Position numbers and translations under genes: made by a program. Shown here piece by piece: positions 62,839 to 64,000 of a DNA stretch of 64,000 nt. Below the pieces are notes generated by a model. That model was not told the DNA's origin. It was given only the letters and a program-made list of their open reading frames with translations, and did no database searches. Position 1 is the stretch's first letter. Every line of letters starts with the position of its first letter. This stretch comes from Mermis nigrescens (lineage: Eukaryota; Nematoda; Enoplea; Mermithida; Mermithidae). The stretch covers positions 518,202 through 582,201 of the forward strand of contig JAVLUZ010000145.1 of assembly GCA_036768485.1 (NCBI GenBank), written 5' to 3'.

Positions 62839-63599
62839 TAAAAATTATGACCTAAGCATCTATACATCGACCTAAGCATCTATACATTGACCTGAGCGGG
62901 AGCGACCTCGACCTAAGCAGCTTAAAACACCTTTCAGATATACTAAGCCTAAGCCTAAGTATATTAGAAGCAATAACTTAGATTTTCCTATATCTTATCA
63001 ATTAAAACCGAAAATGACATGCAAAATGAAATTTTTCAAAAGTTTTTTAAAATTTCAAACAGCTTTCCGCACCTCTTTTCTTGTTTCTCCTTCGTTGTTA
63101 TGCTTCCTTGCATAATTTCAGCCCATATTATTTATTTCTGACAAATGTGTAAGTCCTCGGATCGAGCCGTTTAATCGTCCCACCCAACACTCAAATCGAC
63201 AGTTGTCTACAACTTTGCAAGTATAGCTCAGATTTTCACCAAATTTTTTTCCGCGCTTCAATTTATCATGTTCTACCAGTTTGGTACAAAAATTTTGGTA
63301 TTCCGTATTCGTTTTGCTCCTTTTCTAGAAGTACCATATTCTTCACTTTAGCCGGAACTTTGAGATAATTCAAAAATCCTGTTTGAATCGTATTTAAGTA
63401 GAAATCTTTGACTGGATGTAAACAATGCTAAAATCACAAAAAATTTCTTCAATATTGGTTTCCGCGCAGTAAAACTTAATTTTTTGTAATCTGCGACCTT
63501 GAAAATGGTAGAAAAATTGATAAACTGCAAAACATTCCTAAAAGTGGCTCAAAATGGTGAATGTCGAAGCATGATGTTTGAAGTACCGTAACTCTGTGA

Positions 63600-64000
63600 G
63601 TTTTGTATGGATTTGGTTTATTTCTTTTTCCCGCGTCTTTTAGTGACTACAAAGTATCGCTTTTGCGCAATTGTATGGCAATAATGCTGGAATGGCGTAA
63701 AATGGGTTCATAACATATTCTTCAAAAATTCGCAAAAAATTTTCCACAAAGGTCAACCAAGCCCAAAATGTTTTCCATTTCCTAAAATTTTGCTTGACAT
63801 ATAGAATAAAAAGTGGAAAAAAACGATGTTGGGAACCAGGGCCCTGTTGCACAAGCGGCTAGGAGTTTAGGGTAGGAGACACCTTAATGGGTTCAACCCG
63901 GTTCAACAGTATCACCTGACGGCCACTCGGTATCACCTGGGAAAATGGCGGGTGTCACCTGAATTTTTTTGTGAAAAAATGAAGATACACGAATGTAGGA
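63600..64000. other. Right edge of window
   Basis: From 63837 CAGGGCCCTGTTGCACAAGC has the look of a hAT-type terminus. Its partner would be outside the window. Otherwise unassigned. Confidence 0.3.

Larger units (their letters stand above)
59030..63600. repeat. Large nested palindrome
   Basis: The outer arms, about 59030-59560 and 62840-63600, are inverted relatives. They share GCTTAGGCTTAGACTTAGTG-like and ATCTTATCAA words, TTTTCAAGGTCGC/GCGACCTTGAAAA, and TTACGGTACTTTA-like ends. A second, smaller palindrome (GGTACATGT...ACATGTAGATACC) is centred near 61545. Between and within the arms lie a TIR element, a MITE and a retrotransposon. Confidence 0.65.

Overview
This window is invertebrate-type metazoan nuclear DNA, AT-rich by eye. 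It has GT-AG introns of 0.4 to 9.3 kb and very few long reading frames. Two spliced protein genes are recognisable and almost everything else is mobile DNA. I cannot name the species. Animal identity rests on a thioredoxin reductase ending Gly-Cys-Sec-Gly with a 3' UTR SECIS element, on a nuclear mitochondrial-ribosome gene, and on the transposon types.

Gene 1 is on the + strand at 971-21190, with its 5' end outside the window. It is a selenocysteine-containing thioredoxin reductase. Eight exons encode the C-terminal ~327 codons: NADPH domain, second FAD motif, interface domain with the catalytic GIHPT, and the Gly-Cys-UGA-Gly-UAG tail. A SECIS-like hairpin with a UGAC/CGAU quartet follows at 21275-21346. 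Gene 2 is on the - strand at 54374-31113. It is mitochondrial ribosomal protein mL46 (MRPL46), complete in five exons and 282 residues. The two genes converge, tail to tail, with about 10 kb between their ends.

The rest is layered transposons. Most are non-autonomous hAT-type elements, recognised by matching 8-bp target duplications and short inverted ends. There are about ten families, many nested. Others are two head-to-tail Helitron-like elements joined by a (TA)n tract (4.7-7.3 kb), TA-flanked MITEs, and foldback elements. One pair of 1.7-2.3 kb inverted repeats brackets the 3' half of gene 1. There are two 5'-truncated non-LTR retrotransposons (55.4-57.9 kb and 61.7-62.8 kb), a CENP-B/DDE-type transposase remnant, a BED-finger hAT remnant and a Myb/SANT-like remnant. 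The last 5 kb is a multiply nested palindrome.

The nesting is readable in several places. A reverse transcriptase frame is split by a hAT MITE that is itself split by a DNA transposon (55.4-57.9 kb). A hAT lies inside a hAT (8.2-10.3 kb). Several elements landed on the target duplication of a previous one (25.0, 37.4 and 53.1 kb). A short hairpin, GGCGCTTCGCGCC, recurs about thirty times across otherwise different families and is the least explained signal here.
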